Assembly (NCBI GenBank): GCA_003290165.1
Contig: QNQO01005790.1
Coordinates: forward strand, 124,001-188,000
Direction: 5' to 3'
DNA length: 64,000 nt
Source of the DNA: Berberis thunbergii
Lineage: Eukaryota; Streptophyta; Magnoliopsida; Ranunculales; Berberidaceae
The position numbers and the translations under genes were made by a program. Shown piece after piece: positions 34,651 to 47,280 of this stretch (position 1 is the stretch's first letter; each line of letters starts with the position of its first letter). The notes below the pieces were generated by a model. It did not search any database. It saw only the letters and a list, made by a program, of their open reading frames with translations, and was not told where the DNA came from.

Positions 34651-35004
34651 CGCAAACAATTCAATTACAAACCATTCAACATCTATTGAATAACATGTCA
34701 AACATGTGTTGCAATAATAATACTAGATTCAATTTCAGACATGCAAACAATTCAATAGGTCTGGCAAACCAATCACCAAACATAATATTGGATTCAATAA
34801 CTTGAAGTCTGACATATCAATCACTTTTCCATATGAAGATGACATAAACATATAGTGATGGATCATAAATAGTCATGAACCAATATTCTATGAACTGTCA
34901 TAAACAAACAAAAAAACAGTCATGGTATTACATGCATGAACATAAAGTCTTGTAAAAAAAAAGTAGTTCCCCACTAACAAAAACAATCTTTTAAACAAAT
35001 TGGT

Positions 35005-35600
35005 ATCATATGCTTAGTCCTCTTGGCCTCATAGGCCTCTTGCTCCAAATGCATTGTCTCCCCTTGGCCCTACCACTGGATGTTCTCCTAGCCTGGAACA
35101 TTGGATTCATTGGTGGTCTTATTGGTGGGGGCCTAACTCATTGTGCAAAAGGCTTAGTTAGGAACATTGCTACCTGAATGTTGTGCATGGTTGGAGCTGT
35201 GGGCATTTGAGGCTGAATATTGAGTTGTCATGGAGGAATTGTCGGACTTTTTATTTGAAGATTCACCTCTTCATCTGTCATTTCCAGAACCAAACTTGGC
35301 ACCCCCGTGCTTGTTGTTCCCACCCCTTTTGAATATGGTGCCTTTGATTTTTTGGATCTCTCCCAACCATCAGTTTGCTCCATAGGGGAGTTCTTACAAG
35401 TTCTGCTATTGTGACCCTCCAATTCACATCTCCTGCAACTCATTACTTTCTTTTGCACATTTTCATCCTCATCCACTCTTCTCTCTGTCATTTGTCTCCC
35501 TAGAAATCTTTTGATATGGGGTGGCAACACCAAGTATGTTGGCTGTCACATCAAAACCATTATCAGATATGCAAACATGCAAGGGATTATAAAACATATA
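35005..35600 (-). pseudogene. MULE transposase C-terminus with CCHC zinc knuckle
   Basis: On the minus strand, 35533-35228 starts MVLPPHIKRFLGRQMTERRV (the usual P-P-x-x-[KR]-R-x-x-G-R linker of MuDR-type transposases) and contains CRRCELEGHNSRTC, a C-x2-C-x4-H-x4-C zinc knuckle. Upstream, about 35700-35600 reads EAYSSDIVSIRNMSEWNEV. Downstream to about 35005, in another frame, is a Pro/Met/Gln-rich tail (VRPPPIRPPMNPMFQARR). The MULE DDE domain is absent. It lies just inside the right TIR of the outermost element and identifies that element. Confidence 0.75.
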
Positions 35601-35732
35601 CGTAATCAAGGTGATACTTCATTCCACTCGCTCATATTTCTGATGCTGACAATATCACTTGAGTATGCCTCCAATAGGCTTTGACATAATAGTATGGACT
35701 GCAATGCCTACATAAAATGCAAGTAAGTCTGG

Positions 35733-36401
35733 GAGCAAATATTTTTATTAATCTTTCCACATTATAATAAAATTGGCAATGACTTAACCCTCTATAATAA
35801 ATTTGAATTTAAAAACGCCCCTTGTTATATAATAGACCTGCAAGGGGTTGAAGATTATCTGTAACTCTAAACAAATGTCCACAAAAAGGTGAAAATGAAA
35901 TTAAAATCACTGACTTACCTTCTTTATGGTGTTCAAACTTGAAATCTATCATGAAATAACTCAAATCTAAGGTGTGTAAGCTTTTATGTAACGAAACTCT
36001 AATTTCAAACTTGGGTTTGCTGAAGTTTTTCAACTTCAATAGCTTTGATCTACAGTGAAATAACATGTGATTAACTCAAATTTTATTGAATGAAAGAACT
36101 TCCATTAAGTAGCAGATGAAGCCAACGGCTATTTTCTCTCCCCAACGAGTTCAACAATTCATTCAAGTTTGAATCTCATTTTCAGATCATCAGTTGGGTT
36201 TGTATAAGCTATGAATCTCAACCATCAGATCATTCAAAAATGTTTTTGCCCTTAAAAATATCTTAATTATGTAATCAGTTCGTGCCCTCATAATCAATGC
36301 ACGTTGACTGCTAGTCCTTGGAGCATAGTGCAATACAAAATGATTATGGAGGCACTTTTCAATTACCTATTTCTTATGGGGTGGTGGGAGAGAAATTAAC
36401 C
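35733..36401 (-). repeat. MULE right terminal inverted repeat
   Basis: Inverted copy of 8727-9440, ending ...GAGAGAAATTAACC, followed by TTATTATT. Because it ends about 500 bp before the STRAP start codon, it is now part of that gene's upstream region. Confidence 0.85.
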
Positions 36402-36908
36402 TTATTATTTCAATGCTCAAATGATCAAATCTGAAGATTTAGAATAGCTTGTTTGAGTTGTGCTGCATGCACCATCAGATATTTTCAGTACTACCATTCT
36501 ACTCGTGCACTGTAGTGGTATAGAAAAAAATCATGTAATAGGGTGTAGAGACGGCTGGGCTGGGCAGGCCTATAAGAAGTGATGTGCTTCTACTTCTTCT
36601 CTTGCGCCTAGCCCTCGGATTTGTAAAATTTTCGTTTTTAGTTTTTTCTTTCATTTTTTTCATTTAAAAACAAAATTTCTTCTCTTCTCTGCTAAAAAAA
36701 TAAAATAATCGTAATTATCATCTCTCACTCTCAGAGCTATTAAATAGGTGGTCTGGTCTCTCAATCATCAACAATCACCCAGGGTTCATTTCTGTTCAAA
36801 TTCGATCAACCCTTCTCTCAAAAACTAAACTTTTTCTAGGGTTTCTGATCCTATTGCATTTCCGATTGAGAGAAAGGGGTTTCATTTGAATCAATCATAG
36901 TTATCGCT
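36402..36908 (+). promoter_or_regulatory. Putative STRAP promoter and 5' UTR
   Basis: Between the MULE and the STRAP start codon. A TATA-like TATTAAATA lies at 36739-36747, after a CT-rich TCTCTCACTCTC tract. A transcription start about 30 bases further would give a 5' UTR of about 130 bases. The start is inferred, not observed. Confidence 0.45.
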
Positions 36909-39900
36909 ATGGAGAAGACAAAGATTGCTGTTCCTTTGGTCTGCCATGGCCATTCCCGTCCCGTTGTGGATTTGTTCTACAGCCCCACCACTCCTGATGG
37001 CTTCTTTCTCATTAGTGCAAGCAAGGGTATGTGTTTGATTCAAGAGATTTTGGATTTTCATTGCATCCTTTCCTTTTCTTTTCCCCTTTTACTGTAATGG
37101 GTTCGGTTCTGATTGCTAACGTTTGGCCATTTATGCAATCGTCTCTAGTTTTGCACAAAACCACTAATTGGGTATTTGATGATTTTAGTATAATGGGTTG
37201 TGATTGGTAAAGTTTTGGCATTTGCACAATCATCATTAATTTTGCATGAAAGTCACTAATTATACAATAATCAGTAATGGGCATTTGATGATTTTAGTAT
37301 GGGTGTTGTTAATGATCCCAAGTTTGTAACCTTGTTAGAAATGTTATTGGCTATTAATTGTTTGACTACAGTAGTAATCTTGTTTGGATATTGTTGATAA
37401 TGGTGCTTAGTTACAAATTTTGTTGTTTGTTGGATGCGTATTGAATTTCACTAGTTTAAATTGGTAAGTTTTGTGGGGGAAATTTTATGCATGGTCAGTT
37501 ACAAATTTTGTTGTTTGAAGTTTTGAATTCCTTCGGAATGCTTTTAGTTCCATTGCTTTTTTTTAAGTTCTTAAAAGTTTCCAACAATATTTAGGCTTTT
37601 AACAATACGTAATTGTCGTCTTATCATTATCGTTCCTTCCGATCACTTCATACATTATAATGGCATATTTAGTTGAACTGATTAATGAAAACATAACAAA
37701 TTAATGCATAAATTAACCATTCGATTAACATACTTATTGTCCTGTTGTTCACGTGCCTTTCCTGTTTGTGTCATCTGGTTACTTGTTTCCCCTATAGTCA
37801 GTGTGGTAGACTATGCATTTATAGTGGCATATAACGCTGTTGTAACATGTAACGGTCAGAGCCGTTACGTTTCAACGGTGGGGATATAACGGCGATATAA
37901 CGCTCGTTAAGAGAAAATGGTCATTTGTGTAATGGTGTTATAACGTCACAAACCTATATAATGGGGAAAAAACCTAAACCTAAACTTGATGGATCACAGA
38001 TGCAAATGAAAAGCCAGAAAAAGAAAGAAGAAAGAAGAACCTAAACCTAAACTTGATGGATTGTAGATGGGAGTTGGGAATCGTAGAAAAACTTAAACCT
38101 AAAACTAAACCTAAACTTAAACCTAAACCTAAACCTAAACTTGATGGATCACAGATGGGAGTTGGGAAATGCGATTGGACTATTGCGGCTTGAGAATTGT
38201 GATCGTCTGTTGATGGTTGAAGAAGAAAGAATAAGAAGAAAGAGGAGAAGAGAAGAAGAAAAAAAAAAAAAAAAAAAAGAGGAGAAGAGGGGTTGTCTGT
38301 AAGTTACAGATTGTTGAAGAAGAAAGAAGAAGGAAGAAGGAAAAAGAACTTACAGACCGTTGAAGAAGAAAGAAGAAGGAAAAAGAAGAGAAGTAGGGAG
38401 AAGCATTGACCTGTTAATGGTCCTCCTCCTTTTGTACACTCGTTTTGTATTCACTTTAATTGATGTCTGTGAGTATTCCAAATTATAAATTATAAAGTCT
38501 GTATGTGCTTCTTCTCCTTTCAATTGATGTCACTGAACCAAATTATAAAGTCAGTATTACATTTCAATTCAATTCAACCAATAACCCTATAAAATATATA
38601 TTTAATACTCAGTGGGGGTATAAAAAATATATTTTAAAAAATAGTCCGTTAAATGCCAATATATCTTGTAACGCTCCTAGATCATTATGGGTACGTTATC
38701 CGTTTTAATTACATAGGTGGTAGAATAATTCTTCTCCAGTTACTATTAGTTGTGATAGATAATCTTTGCATCACACTTTACACTTAACAAATTCTATATG
38801 TATAAGTCATACTCATGAAAATCATATACCTAAGCTATTCTTGGTGACATATTGCTTTATTTGGTATTGTGGTGTTGAAAAATTGACCCTAGGCTTTACC
38901 AATTGTTCACTGAACAACTTACCACTTAACATTTTTTTTTTTTAAATGTTTAAAATTTTATTGTGCAATAATGCCTCCTTAAAGTGTTAAGGTCTCGAGA
39001 TTAAATCAATCCAATTAATAATAAAGTTCTCAAAGAATATCTCCTTGAAAATCTCAAATACGACAAATGCAACACTCATCCCCAATGAGTGATGAGAACC
39101 TCCATAATTACCAACTCAATACCCACCATCTTGTCACAAAATATCATGCTATTACGTTCCTTCCATGTTATCCATGACAATGCATAAATAAGTAACATCC
39201 AATCTCTTTCCCTTTCATAGATAAATGGTGCGGCGTCTTCCGACTTTTTAATAACATCTCCATGGTTCCACCATTACCCAACTAACGCTAAACACAACGT
39301 GTTTGCTCTTATTTGTATGGGTCAAAGATGGGTTATTGCTGAAACGCTGGGGATTATACAGACAAGGAAATTGAGATTACCAATAAGCGTATGCCTTTTT
39401 TGTCGCATGGTTTTTAAACAGATGAACTGATATTAAAAAAAGAAAAGGCAACCCTCTATTAAATCGGCCCTAATGAAAGAAGGGAAAATATTTATTCAAG
39501 ACACTTACTTGGAGGTTTCTCTTTGAATTTTTTTTTTAGTTTAAAATGTATATGGAATTGAAATCTGTTACATGATACGCTTTTCCGAGATCCAGTTAGA
39601 TATTGGTTCATTTGATATGCACAACTTTTTCATTTCATGTTAAAGGATACATGTCAATAGGGTGAAATAATAATTGACCAAGCTACCCAGTTTTGGAAAT
39701 ATTATGTTCTTACATATTTTGAACCATAATTTCGTGGAAAATACTCTGAAGTATATGCATCAAATCTGGTGTGGGTCACGTGCATGTGGCAATTCCGTAG
39801 CAATTGGTGAGTCGTTTTGTCACGTGCATTGTCATATTGAGCCCCACGCGATCTACATCACATTTGCCCCCACATACTGAATTTTTTAGTAAGACGTGAT

Positions 39901-42900
39901 TCTGCTTTCATGTTTGTATTGTGCTTTATTCTTTAGTTTGCATACGTAAACACTATGTGCCCAAATTGGACTTAGCAGTGATCGATTTAGATATAGAGGA
40001 CCTTGCATTTACGTGTAATGATCTATCCTTTTCACTTATTGGTTACAAGATACATTTTATTAAAAAAAAACACATGAAACATATTTGAAAAACCATCACT
40101 ATGTGCATACATATGGATACGAACCAATTTTCTTCCTCCAAGGAGCATTACCCCATTTATAGTTTTCTGACACAATTGGAAAGCTATAACTTTGATGTTT
40201 TTGAAGGCGTTGAGCACATATACATATATAGTATTCTGTGTAACATAAAAAGGTTGTTTGTCTGATTGGGTTAAATTGTTCTGGCGATAATCTCCTTGTA
40301 GTTAATGTTTTGCATTAATGATCACTTGTATTTTTCAAAAAGATGATGACATCATATAATGAGAAAAGGAATCCACAGTAACTTCAGAAGTTATGATATA
40401 TCTTCTTTGGTGATCTTAGCTTTCTTGAATTCCTTGAGGAGATTGTGTTCAGAAAAGGAAAAAAGTATCTTTGCTCCTGTGTTCAGAAAAGGTAAAAAGT
40501 GTCTTTGATCCATCTTCATATGGGTGCATGAAGGTTTTTCAAAATTATCTTATAGTTTTATAAATAGCTGCAATAAAAACTCGATATCTTATATAAAAAC
40601 TTCCAAGATGGGTTGATTATGATGAGGACTGATGGTCCATATGAATGAGGGGATTGTCAACATCAACAACGATTGCACTACCCTGTTATAACCCTATCAA
40701 ACTTGGCGATGAAATCAATAGCAAAAATAAATAAGATTGGCATTGAGCTTTACGGAATGGTCAGAATTTTTCAAATGTTTTTTTTTTTGGACATCTTGTT
40801 TTGCTCCATGTATTAAACATACATGGCCACTTCAATAGGTTTGGGTTATCAGGTACATACATTTGACACTCCACATATCCCCATTATAGATATTGAGCCA
40901 TTTCTTGTTTCCCTGAGATTTAGTTGCATACTTCTGCATTTCTTACTGTAGTTCATTAATATTGACATGAATCATATATACATGGTATTGCCTTCTGAAC
41001 TTTAAGAAGTAATAGTTTTATGGATTGCCTCTCAGATGCTAGTCCCATGCTTAGAAATGGAGAAACTGGAGACTGGATTGGAACCTTTGAAGGGCATAAG
41101 GGTGCAGTTTGGAGTTGTTGCCTTGATAGAAATGCTTTGCGTGCCGCATCAGGCTCAGCCGATTTTACAGCGTATGTAACTATCCAAGACAATTTTCTGT
41201 TAGTTGTAATTGCCAAATATGGGTTCTGTCCAGCTGAGGATATATGGGTCCATTATATATATCTGGGTTTTAAGCCGTTTTGTTAACTTATCAATGATGG
41301 ATTCTTGAGACATATTGATACATGAGGATTTTTCTGAACTGTTGGACCCACTGACAAAGTTCCAAAGGCATTCAGTAGTAAATATTCTTTAGAGCTTTTC
41401 TTATGCAAGTGTAGACATTTCTTATCTAGGTATTGAAACTGCTTGTGAATCTCACACATTATAAAAGAGACAATGTATAAAGTTAAAATCTTGTCCGGTC
41501 TGCAGTTGGCCCTTTTCTTCATTCATTATACCTCCAGTTTACTTCTGCAGTATTTCTACATTTACAGCTCACTGGATTATTGCAAATTAATAGTGCATAT
41601 TGTCTGAGTAGTTCGTCAGAAATTATGATCATCTGATCATCTATATGAATGTATTTATTGAAACACTATGAATTACTTTATTCTTCTCATTCATTTGCAG
41701 GAAAGTATGGGATGCTTTGACAGGCGACGAGCTACACTCATTTGAACACAAACACATAGTTCGAGCATGTGCCTTTTCAGAGGTAAGCTCATGTTTCTTC
41801 AGAAAATTTATTTTCTATCCTTTTTGTGTGTGTGTTTTGCTACAGTTTTGTGAGCTATTTAGTAACTGATACGAAATTTACTGCAATTGCTTGAGTCATG
41901 CAAGTTATTCCCTTTGGATGTAGAGGATGAATACTTTTTCCCTAAGGGTGAGTTTATTTTTTTTGGATGTAAAACCATAAAAAATAGTGGAGATAAGAGA
42001 TCAAGTGGGAAACGTTATCATTACATAATGTTGAAGGTAACCATGTTTTCGAGTTTTCCACCCCAAGAAAGTTTTTTTTGTGCCCCCATGATTTTTGAGA
42101 TAAGATAGGTGGTGGGAGGTCACAAATTTTATGCTTACTCCCCTCACTTCCATGATTGTCCACTACCAAACACATCAACTATCAAACACACCCCAGAGTG
42201 AGTATTTGTATTTAGCATTCTTTTCTTTTTTTCCTTCATTTTGCTGTATGCTCTTTACATATCTCTGAATGTGTATTTCCTCCTTTAATCCTTATTTTTT
42301 AGTACTTTTCTTTATATTGATCAACCAAATGTAGATTTATCAATCATTGTTTAGCTTTTGTTGGTGGTACAAGTTAATGCATCATATCATGGTTTGGGCT
42401 CTAAATTGGATTAGTAGTTGCCTAGAAATTATAGTTGTGAAATAAAAATATTTGTTTGTTTTCTCACTACTGCCTCTGTTCATTATTTTAACAGGATACG
42501 CATCTTTTATTCACTGGGGGAATTGAAAAAATCCTTCGCATCTTTGATTTGAATCGTCCAGATGCACCTCCAAGAGAAGTTGATAAATCTCCTGGTTCGA
42601 TTAGAACTGTAGCATGGCTACATAGCGACCAGACAATATTAAGTTCCTGCACTGATATTGGAGGAGTGAGGTATGTTGGTCTATCCAAGCAGTAATTAAA
42701 AAGTTAATAGTTTCTCATTAGTATGTATTGAAGCATCCCCATTTACCACATATGTTTTTCATATCTCCTGGGTCTGGTAGTGATATGATGGAGAAGATTG
42801 TGAAGAAATTTCTAACACCCAGCCATGCTGGAGAATGCATCCAATAGTTTTCAGTTTCATGCCTTGAGTTGGAAATTGGTGTTTTCCCTAGCAATTCTTG

Positions 42901-45900
42901 CAGGGTAGGCTTTTTCCAAGATAATTAACTAACCTTAGATTTGCATGTTTGTTTGGAGGTGTGGCCTTGAAAAGGATATCATTCGAAGAAAGTATTGACG
43001 TGGTCTTGAGCATGATGGTTCTTTGATCTGGTTAAGATGAAGAGATGCTCTTTCAAGATCAAAAGATGGATTTCTTAGTGGAGAGTGGGAGATAGATAAG
43101 TTTGTGTCCATTGAGGAATTCAATAGAACTAAGTTAGTGTCTTGATAGAGGAGACCTGGTATGGTTCTTCAATTCATTGCAAAAGGGCTAATCCCAACAA
43201 TGAAGCCATCTCGAATTGGTGTTGGTGGGGTGCTTCATCATGGATTGTCCTTTATGAAAATAATAGATTCTGTAGTTTTGAAAGGGCATGGCTTCAACAT
43301 AGGAAGATATTAAGGGTGGTGATGAATCTGGTGATGATTCCAAAGGGAAATGGTGGTGAAGGATAGGTAAAGTTATTCAAGGAGTTAGGGTAGAGAGGAA
43401 GGTAGTTGTTGAGAGTTTGAGATAACTGCACCTGTAATTGGTAATGGGATGAACATGGCTCAGACTTGCAAAAGTGATCAATCATATGCTAATGCTGTGT
43501 GTTCCATTAACGACAATGCAAGCTCCATCCAACCACTCCAATGCTAAGAAAGGTAGTGACAAGCTAGAGGCAGAGAGGGGTGGGAGTGGGAAGAGTATGG
43601 CTTCACCTCAAGGACGGACAGACATTTTCACTTCTCTGACTCGTAAGTTACTTGTTTGGGAGAGAGAAGGTGGTGTCAAAACAGATGAGGACAACTTTGG
43701 ATTTGCAGAATAATAAAAAATAAAACACAAAAAGTCAACAACTTTGCAAAATAAACAAATAAAAAGTAGAGATATTTGAAGAATAACAAATAATAAAAAA
43801 GGCACAATTACCTCATTCACTAAAAAAGAAGAGCAAACTCCTTATCTTTTCCACCAAATTCCTCTGAAGCACCCAAGTGAAATTCTTCAATACTCTTTAT
43901 CTCTTCCTCATCGAAATCCTCGGTTTCCAAACCAAGCCAAATTGAAATGACTGGTTCTTTAATACTTAAGGTTTCGGGTGACCCTGATCTGCATCACTGT
44001 GAGGTTGAAAATCCCTAAAAGGCAAGATCAGATCTAAGGGTTGAGCGGTTAGTTTGCCTTTGTTGTTGCGTTTTTCAGTCAGTGCGTCTTGAAGTGATGA
44101 AGTGGGTTTGTTATGAGGGTTTGTGTGGAGGTGTTGGCCAATTTGACAAGATGTTGTGGATGATGGGTCAGGGTTTTTGATAGAGAGTTGCTTGTGGTCT
44201 GATTCGATGGGCTTCTAGCTCGGTCCGATACCATCTTGTACTAGTATTGACTGGTATGGTACTGACTAAAAAAACCCTAATACCGAACTGATCCATCCCA
44301 AAGAATATTATACTGGAATGTTTCCGGTACTAACCCATATGAATTGAGAGGTGTTGGACGATGGATCTTTTACTTTTTCTTGGCGTTGATAATTATCATG
44401 TCAACTAATATGTTGGCATGGAATGTGTGGAGTTTGGGCTAGAGTTTGTGTGGGCATTGATAATAACGAGAGGTCCGTGTGTTTTTGTTTATTAACCAAG
44501 TCAAGATGCAACAAATTACTTTTTCTTTGATTAGGAGATGTCGGGGTTAGGTAGGTCGGGTGAGATGCAAGTCATGTCGGGGTTTGGTAGGTAGGTGGTA
44601 AGGATTTTAATGCAATCATGTTTATGGAGAAATTCGATGATTCGTCCAACATGTGGGAAAAATTCGTGAGGATCTAATGAGAAGGGGGCTAGTTATTTTC
44701 TATTTGTTTTTGCTTGTATAATTTCCTTTGATTCTTAAAAAAGATTTAATCTCTTTTAATAAAAAAATAAAAATAAAAAAATAAAAAAATAAAAAAATAA
44801 AAAATAAAAAAATAAAAAAATAAAAAATAAAAAAGAGAAAAATTGTAGCGGTCAAGTATAAGTGTGACTGGATAGACTGGCCCCTTAGGCACTACTTTTT
44901 AACGAGTGAGTTTTTGAAAGCATGCTTATGGGACATAATCCCTTTTTAGAAGAGCATGCACGAGGGCTTGCAATGCCATGCGCAAACCTAGTCCTTATGA
45001 TAAAACAACCAATTTATAATGACCTGTAGGATTATGAAAAACTAATTTAAACCCTCAATCCTTAACTTTAGCTGCCAAAATATATACCATCTTTGAGTTT
45101 GGGTCCTATATTTGAGTCTGGGTCCCCGTCAACTCTTTGCTACTAATTAAATTATTTTTTATCACTCTGGTATAGAGAAATTTAGACTGAGTCTCATAGT
45201 TTGTATCTATATTTGTAGTTGGCTTCAACCGTGACTTGAATCAATAACCTCAGACTAAGTCAGGGGACCCTATTATCATTTGGATGGACGGAGAGTTGAC
45301 GGTCAACGTGGTCTTGAGACCCAGACTAAAAAGCTGGACAAATATAGGACACAAACTCAAAGATATAAGCTGTGGGACCAAAAGCAATAACATAAATAGA
45401 TGATGACATCTCTCAAAACGTAAAACATCAACCACCATCAGCTGTAATGACTTATTTAAATAACCAATACGCAAAACTAATATAACCAGTAAATCCTAAT
45501 GGAAAATTTACTAAAGAAACCATGACATGCTCCCATGTTATCATTTATTATTATTATTATTTTTTTTTTTGCTATGGCAAAGTGTATGGGGCTGGCTCCC
45601 CCCAACAAGGGATGTATGGTGGAGTAGAATATTATTTGTCGGTGTTTTATTTTGCAGCTAGAATCAAGCAACAAAAAATCATAACTACTGTGTAGCAATG
45701 CAAATGCATCACTACGTGGCGTTCCAAGTGGAACCTAAGTCAGATAGATACTTCATAAGCTATAGTACATATGCACAATGATGTGTGTAATTGATATCTG
45801 GTCTGTAACTAGTATTATGTTTGGTGGAATGAGCACTCACTCTCTCTTTACTATTATTTAGGTTTTTTTATCACCACTTGGTGATCGCTTGAACTTTGTC

Positions 45901-47280
45901 TGATAAGAATTTCTTCTTGTAATAACTTGTGCATATGGTATGTCAATGTTGTATGGACAAGGACTTCATCCCGTAGGAGTGATCTATTCCCTGACCTTTC
46001 TCTATCCAAAATCTGGGAACCTAAGTGGTTGTACATTCACATACTGGATGGGATGTGAAAGACTTGACCGTCAGAATTGACATCAAAATGGTTTTCTCAT
46101 CTGAGTTTGTTGTTCTGCCTCTTCTAATTTTGGTGGTACAATACAGGTTATGGGACGTAAGAAATGGGAAGGTCATTCATATGCTTGAGACAAAGTTACC
46201 TGTCACAAGCGCAGAAGTGAGTCAGGATGGTCGTTACATAACAACGGCTGATGGCTCTAATGTTAAATTTTGGGATGCAAATCAGTAAGCCTTTAACCTG
46301 ATTGGCTCTGTCAGTATCTTTCCTCTCTTTGTACATTTATGGCTTATGGTATGTTTATTTTCTTTTCCAGTTTTGGATTGGTTAAGAGTTACACTATACC
46401 GTGCTCTGTGGAATCAGCTTCTTTGGAACCAAAGCTTGGCAACAAGTTCATTGCTGGGGGTGAAGACATGTGGATTCGTCTATTTGACTTTCATACTGGT
46501 GATGAGATTGGTGAGTCATTTCATATGCCATTGCAAGTTATGGAAGTAGTTTGGTTGCAATTTGATCAAAATATCACAATTGGATTATAAGGCTGTGTTT
46601 GGTCCAAGGAAGAAAATTTGTCGAAAGTGAGTAGGGAGAGGAGAGAAAGAAGAACACGAATTCCGTGATGACATTTATCTTCTTGTTTTTTGGAAAATAA
46701 AAAAAAAAAATTCTAAGGGAGGAGCAAAGAAAACATTTTCCAAAATACAGTCATCTTCACCTCAAGGTGGAGAACTTTTTCCCACTCTCCCTCCAACCTC
46801 ATCTAATTTTTTGTAATTTTCCCTTGGCAAATTTCCCTTAAACCAACTACACCCCAAGTGTATGTGGCTTAACCAAGTCTTCTTTTGGAGTTTCTGAAGT
46901 TGGTAGTATTTATGTGATTTAGCAGCGGATTCATAGTTGTTTTCAAATTATTGATGTCGTTTTGACATAGATTTGATCCATGAATTTGGTAGCTAATTTT
47001 GCTTTACAAATTACATGCAGCATGCAACAAAGGTCATCATGGCCCTGTACATTGTGTGCGTTTTTCACCTGGAGGAGAATCCTATGCCTCAGGATCTGAA
47101 GACGGTACAATCAGAATATGGCAGACAGGACCTTTGGCTCATGAGGACAACGATGCATTTCCAGCATTGCACGGATCAACTAAGAAGGTGAATGCAACAA
47201 CAGGTGAAGTTACTAACAAGATCGAGGACTTACAAATATCCAAGAGGGGCACAAAAAAGGATAACACAACAAAGGCTTGA
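36909..47280 (+). CDS. STRAP: STRAP-like WD40 repeat protein, seven exons, intact
   Basis: Exons: 36909-37026, 41036-41171, 41701-41782, 42495-42670, 46147-46284, 46371-46510, 47021-47280. All introns are GT-AG and the phases agree. The sum is 1050 nt, 349 residues plus stop, close to the roughly 340-350 usual for the family. Seven WD40 units are visible: [23 protein letters not shown]...[17 protein letters not shown]...[15 protein letters not shown]...[19 protein letters not shown]...[23 protein letters not shown]...[25 protein letters not shown]...IRIWQ. A Lys/Thr-rich tail ends TKKDNTTKA. In animals STRAP/UNRIP binds TGF-beta receptors and the SMN complex; the plant role is less clear, probably a scaffold in RNA or protein complexes. 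Introns 1 (4.0 kb) and 4 (3.5 kb) are enlarged by repeats. The start is the first ATG of the conserved N-terminus. Confidence 0.95.
37800..38700. repeat. Repeat-rich insertion in STRAP intron 1 with telomere-like hexamers
   Basis: TAACG-rich ends (GGATATAACGGCGATATAAC near 37890; TAACGCTC and ACGTTATCCG near 38670-38700) bracket degenerate CCTAAA hexamers at 37970-38145, repeated ACTTGATGGATCACAGATGG phrases, a long A-run at 38261 and GAAGAAGAAAGAAG repeats. It may be a small transposon with inverted TAACG ends; the limits are approximate. Confidence 0.4.
39010..39270 (-). pseudogene. LINE fragment in STRAP intron 1
   Basis: The minus strand reads [20 protein letters not shown] then [13 protein letters not shown], the W.IWKERN.RIF region between zf-RVT and RNase H of plant LINEs. 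It is followed by a stop and loss of similarity. A short truncated copy. Confidence 0.55.
42780..43720 (+). pseudogene. Possible decayed retroelement ORF in STRAP intron 4
   Basis: GC-richer than the rest of the intron, with broken ORFs at 43142-43366 ([20 protein letters not shown]) and 43474-43713 ([20 protein letters not shown]). The WYG...CKR and Gly/Ser/Lys-rich character is vaguely like LINE ORF1 ends. No firm domain match. Confidence 0.3.
44758..44835. repeat. (A5-7T)n microsatellite in STRAP intron 4
   Basis: AATAAAAAAATAAAAAAAT-type repeat, possibly an aged retroelement poly(A) tail. Confidence 0.8.
45070..45390. repeat. Foldback element in STRAP intron 4
   Basis: The left arm (TTTGAGTTTGGGTCCTATAT, AGTCTGGGTC, CGTCAACTCT) is repeated in inverted orientation on the right (AGAGTTGACGGTCAACG, GAGACCCAGACT, AATATAGGACACAAACTCAA). 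Arms are about 80-100 bp with a central AT-rich spacer. MITE-like; the exact ends and duplication are unresolved. Confidence 0.6.

Larger units (their letters stand above)
8726..36401. mobile_element. Mutator-like element (MULE) with long TIRs, host of the nested CACTA pair
   Basis: The two ends are long inverted repeats of about 0.7 kb that can be followed base by base with scattered changes and small indels (8727-9440 against 36401-35733). The outermost aligned bases are GGTTAATT(G/T)CTCTCC. The flanks carry TTATTATT at 8718-8725 and 36402-36409, a candidate 8-9 bp target duplication, although it is AT-rich and so only moderately convincing. Removing the CACTA insertion (10243-34650) leaves about 3.3 kb. 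Inside the right arm a decayed transposase C-terminus with a CCHC zinc knuckle reads on the minus strand. Long TIRs, a zinc-knuckle transposase and an 8-9 bp duplication together are typical of MULEs. Confidence 0.8.

Noticed and set aside
37970..38145. Telomere or interstitial telomere
   Set aside because: The units are mostly CCTAAA hexamers in a short irregular run within a gene intron, not tracts of CCCTAAA.
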